Shown here piece by piece: positions 63,617 through 64,000 of a stretch of 64,000 bases of DNA. Positions within the stretch are counted from its first letter, which is position 1. Each line of letters begins with the position of its first letter. The DNA lies in contig NZ_MSIF01000016.1 of assembly GCF_001921215.1 (NCBI RefSeq), forward strand, positions 124,001 through 188,000, read 5' to 3'. Both the position numbers and the translations under genes were made by a program. Under the pieces are notes generated by a model, which was not told where the DNA came from, ran no database searches, and worked only from the letters and a program-made list of their open reading frames with translations. This DNA comes from Actinophytocola xinjiangensis (lineage in GTDB: Bacteria; Actinomycetota; Actinomycetes; Mycobacteriales; Pseudonocardiaceae).

Positions 63617-64000
63617 CCGCCCGCCGCCCGCGCGCACACCGGGCAGCCGGGGTCCCGGGGCCACTCCTCACGCCGCTGCGCGCACCCACCGGTCACCTCG
63701 ACCAGCACGTCCGCCCCCGCGCCGAACGGCGGCTCGTAGCCGGTGAGGTAACGCATCGCCTCGAACGCGACCAGCGAGCCGATCAGCGCCGCCGCCGGCC
63801 CGACGGCCCGGTTGACCCTGGGCACCGCGGCACTGAGCCGTTGGGCGACCGCCTGCCGGCCGTCGAGCACCGTGGGCGCGCGGTCGATCCCGTCGCCGTA
63901 GGCGGTGATCCGGCAGGCGTAGCACGCGCTCACGCCCGGCCGCACGGAGAAGTAGACCAGCCGGGAACCGGACATCCCGCCCCGGATCCACGGCACCCCG
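63613..64000 (-). CDS. ThiF/E1-like protein, C-terminal part (continues beyond the window)
   Basis: The visible 128 residues read PWIRGGMSGSRLVYFSVRPG, then a zinc-type Cys pair CYAC and a second pair CPVC near the end, and between them RAVGPAAALIGSLVAFEAMR. This is the C-terminal half of ThiF/MoeB-type adenylating enzymes. The nucleotide-binding GxGxxG part lies past base 64000. With the PqqD-like M50 protein it forms an adenylation/protease pair, typical of peptide-modifying (RiPP) or ubiquitin-like systems. Confidence 0.8.
   Translation of the reverse strand, partial: GVPWIRGGMSGSRLVYFSVRPGVSACYACRITAYGDGIDRAPTVLDGRQAVAQRLSAAVPRVNRAVGPAAALIGSLVAFEAMRYLTGYEPPFGAGADVLVEVTGGCAQRREEWPRDPGCPVCARAAGG

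Overview
The window is about 72% G+C, uses frequent GTG starts and carries ATGA/GTGA gene overlaps. It has actinobacterial hallmarks: a SARP-type regulator, an MbtH-like protein, WXG-type and YbaB-type proteins, rare TTA leucine codons, and ISL3/IS256/IS5 remnants. It looks like a chromosomal accessory region of a filamentous actinomycete, possibly Pseudonocardiaceae (inference only).

Left edge (1-4.3 kb): a NarL/DesK-type two-component pair, small genes, an SDR fragment and a decayed serine recombinase, then a HEAT-repeat protein. From 4.4 to 27.3 kb lies one minus-strand biosynthetic cluster. In transcription order it reads: TTA-containing SARP regulator, A-T, C-A-T, KS-AT-T, MbtH, a 2041-residue NRPS, MFS exporter, ACP, a fusion of a decayed FkbH domain with a KASIII domain, an intact FkbH protein, and a last ACP. 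The 2041-residue NRPS has no adenylation domain: it reads C-X-T-C-X-T-E, where X resembles the N-terminal half of FkbH. No thioesterase is visible. The FkbH/ACP/KASIII set resembles the glyceryl-ACP cassette of tetronate pathways, so a peptide-polyketide joined to a three-carbon glycerate unit is a reasonable hypothesis.

27-32 kb holds small membrane and envelope proteins, a PASTA lipoprotein, a Tat-exported beta-helix protein with a DNRLRE module, an Asp23-like protein and a PstS remnant. 32.4-40.5 kb is a second candidate system. A minus-strand operon (J-domain pseudokinase, VWA protein, PurA paralogue, NrtR-like sensor) faces a plus-strand operon (small protein, STAND NTPase with TPRs, partner) across a 15-bp palindrome. 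40.5-44.4 kb is an insertion-sequence graveyard with a low-GC orphan and an SDR.

44.4-58.7 kb is a catabolic unit: amidohydrolase, a complete Dpp/Opp-type ABC importer, an IclR regulator, and a seven-gene operon (class III aminotransferase, RidA, SMP-30 lactonase, SDR, threonine-synthase-like PLP enzyme, M81 metallopeptidase, NAD epimerase). GTTTCA/TGAAAC half-sites occur in both promoter regions. 58.8-64 kb contains a broken SDR, a decayed partial copy of the cluster's SARP regulator, a YbaB/WXG pair, and the start of a ThiF-like/M50-peptidase operon that continues outside the window.
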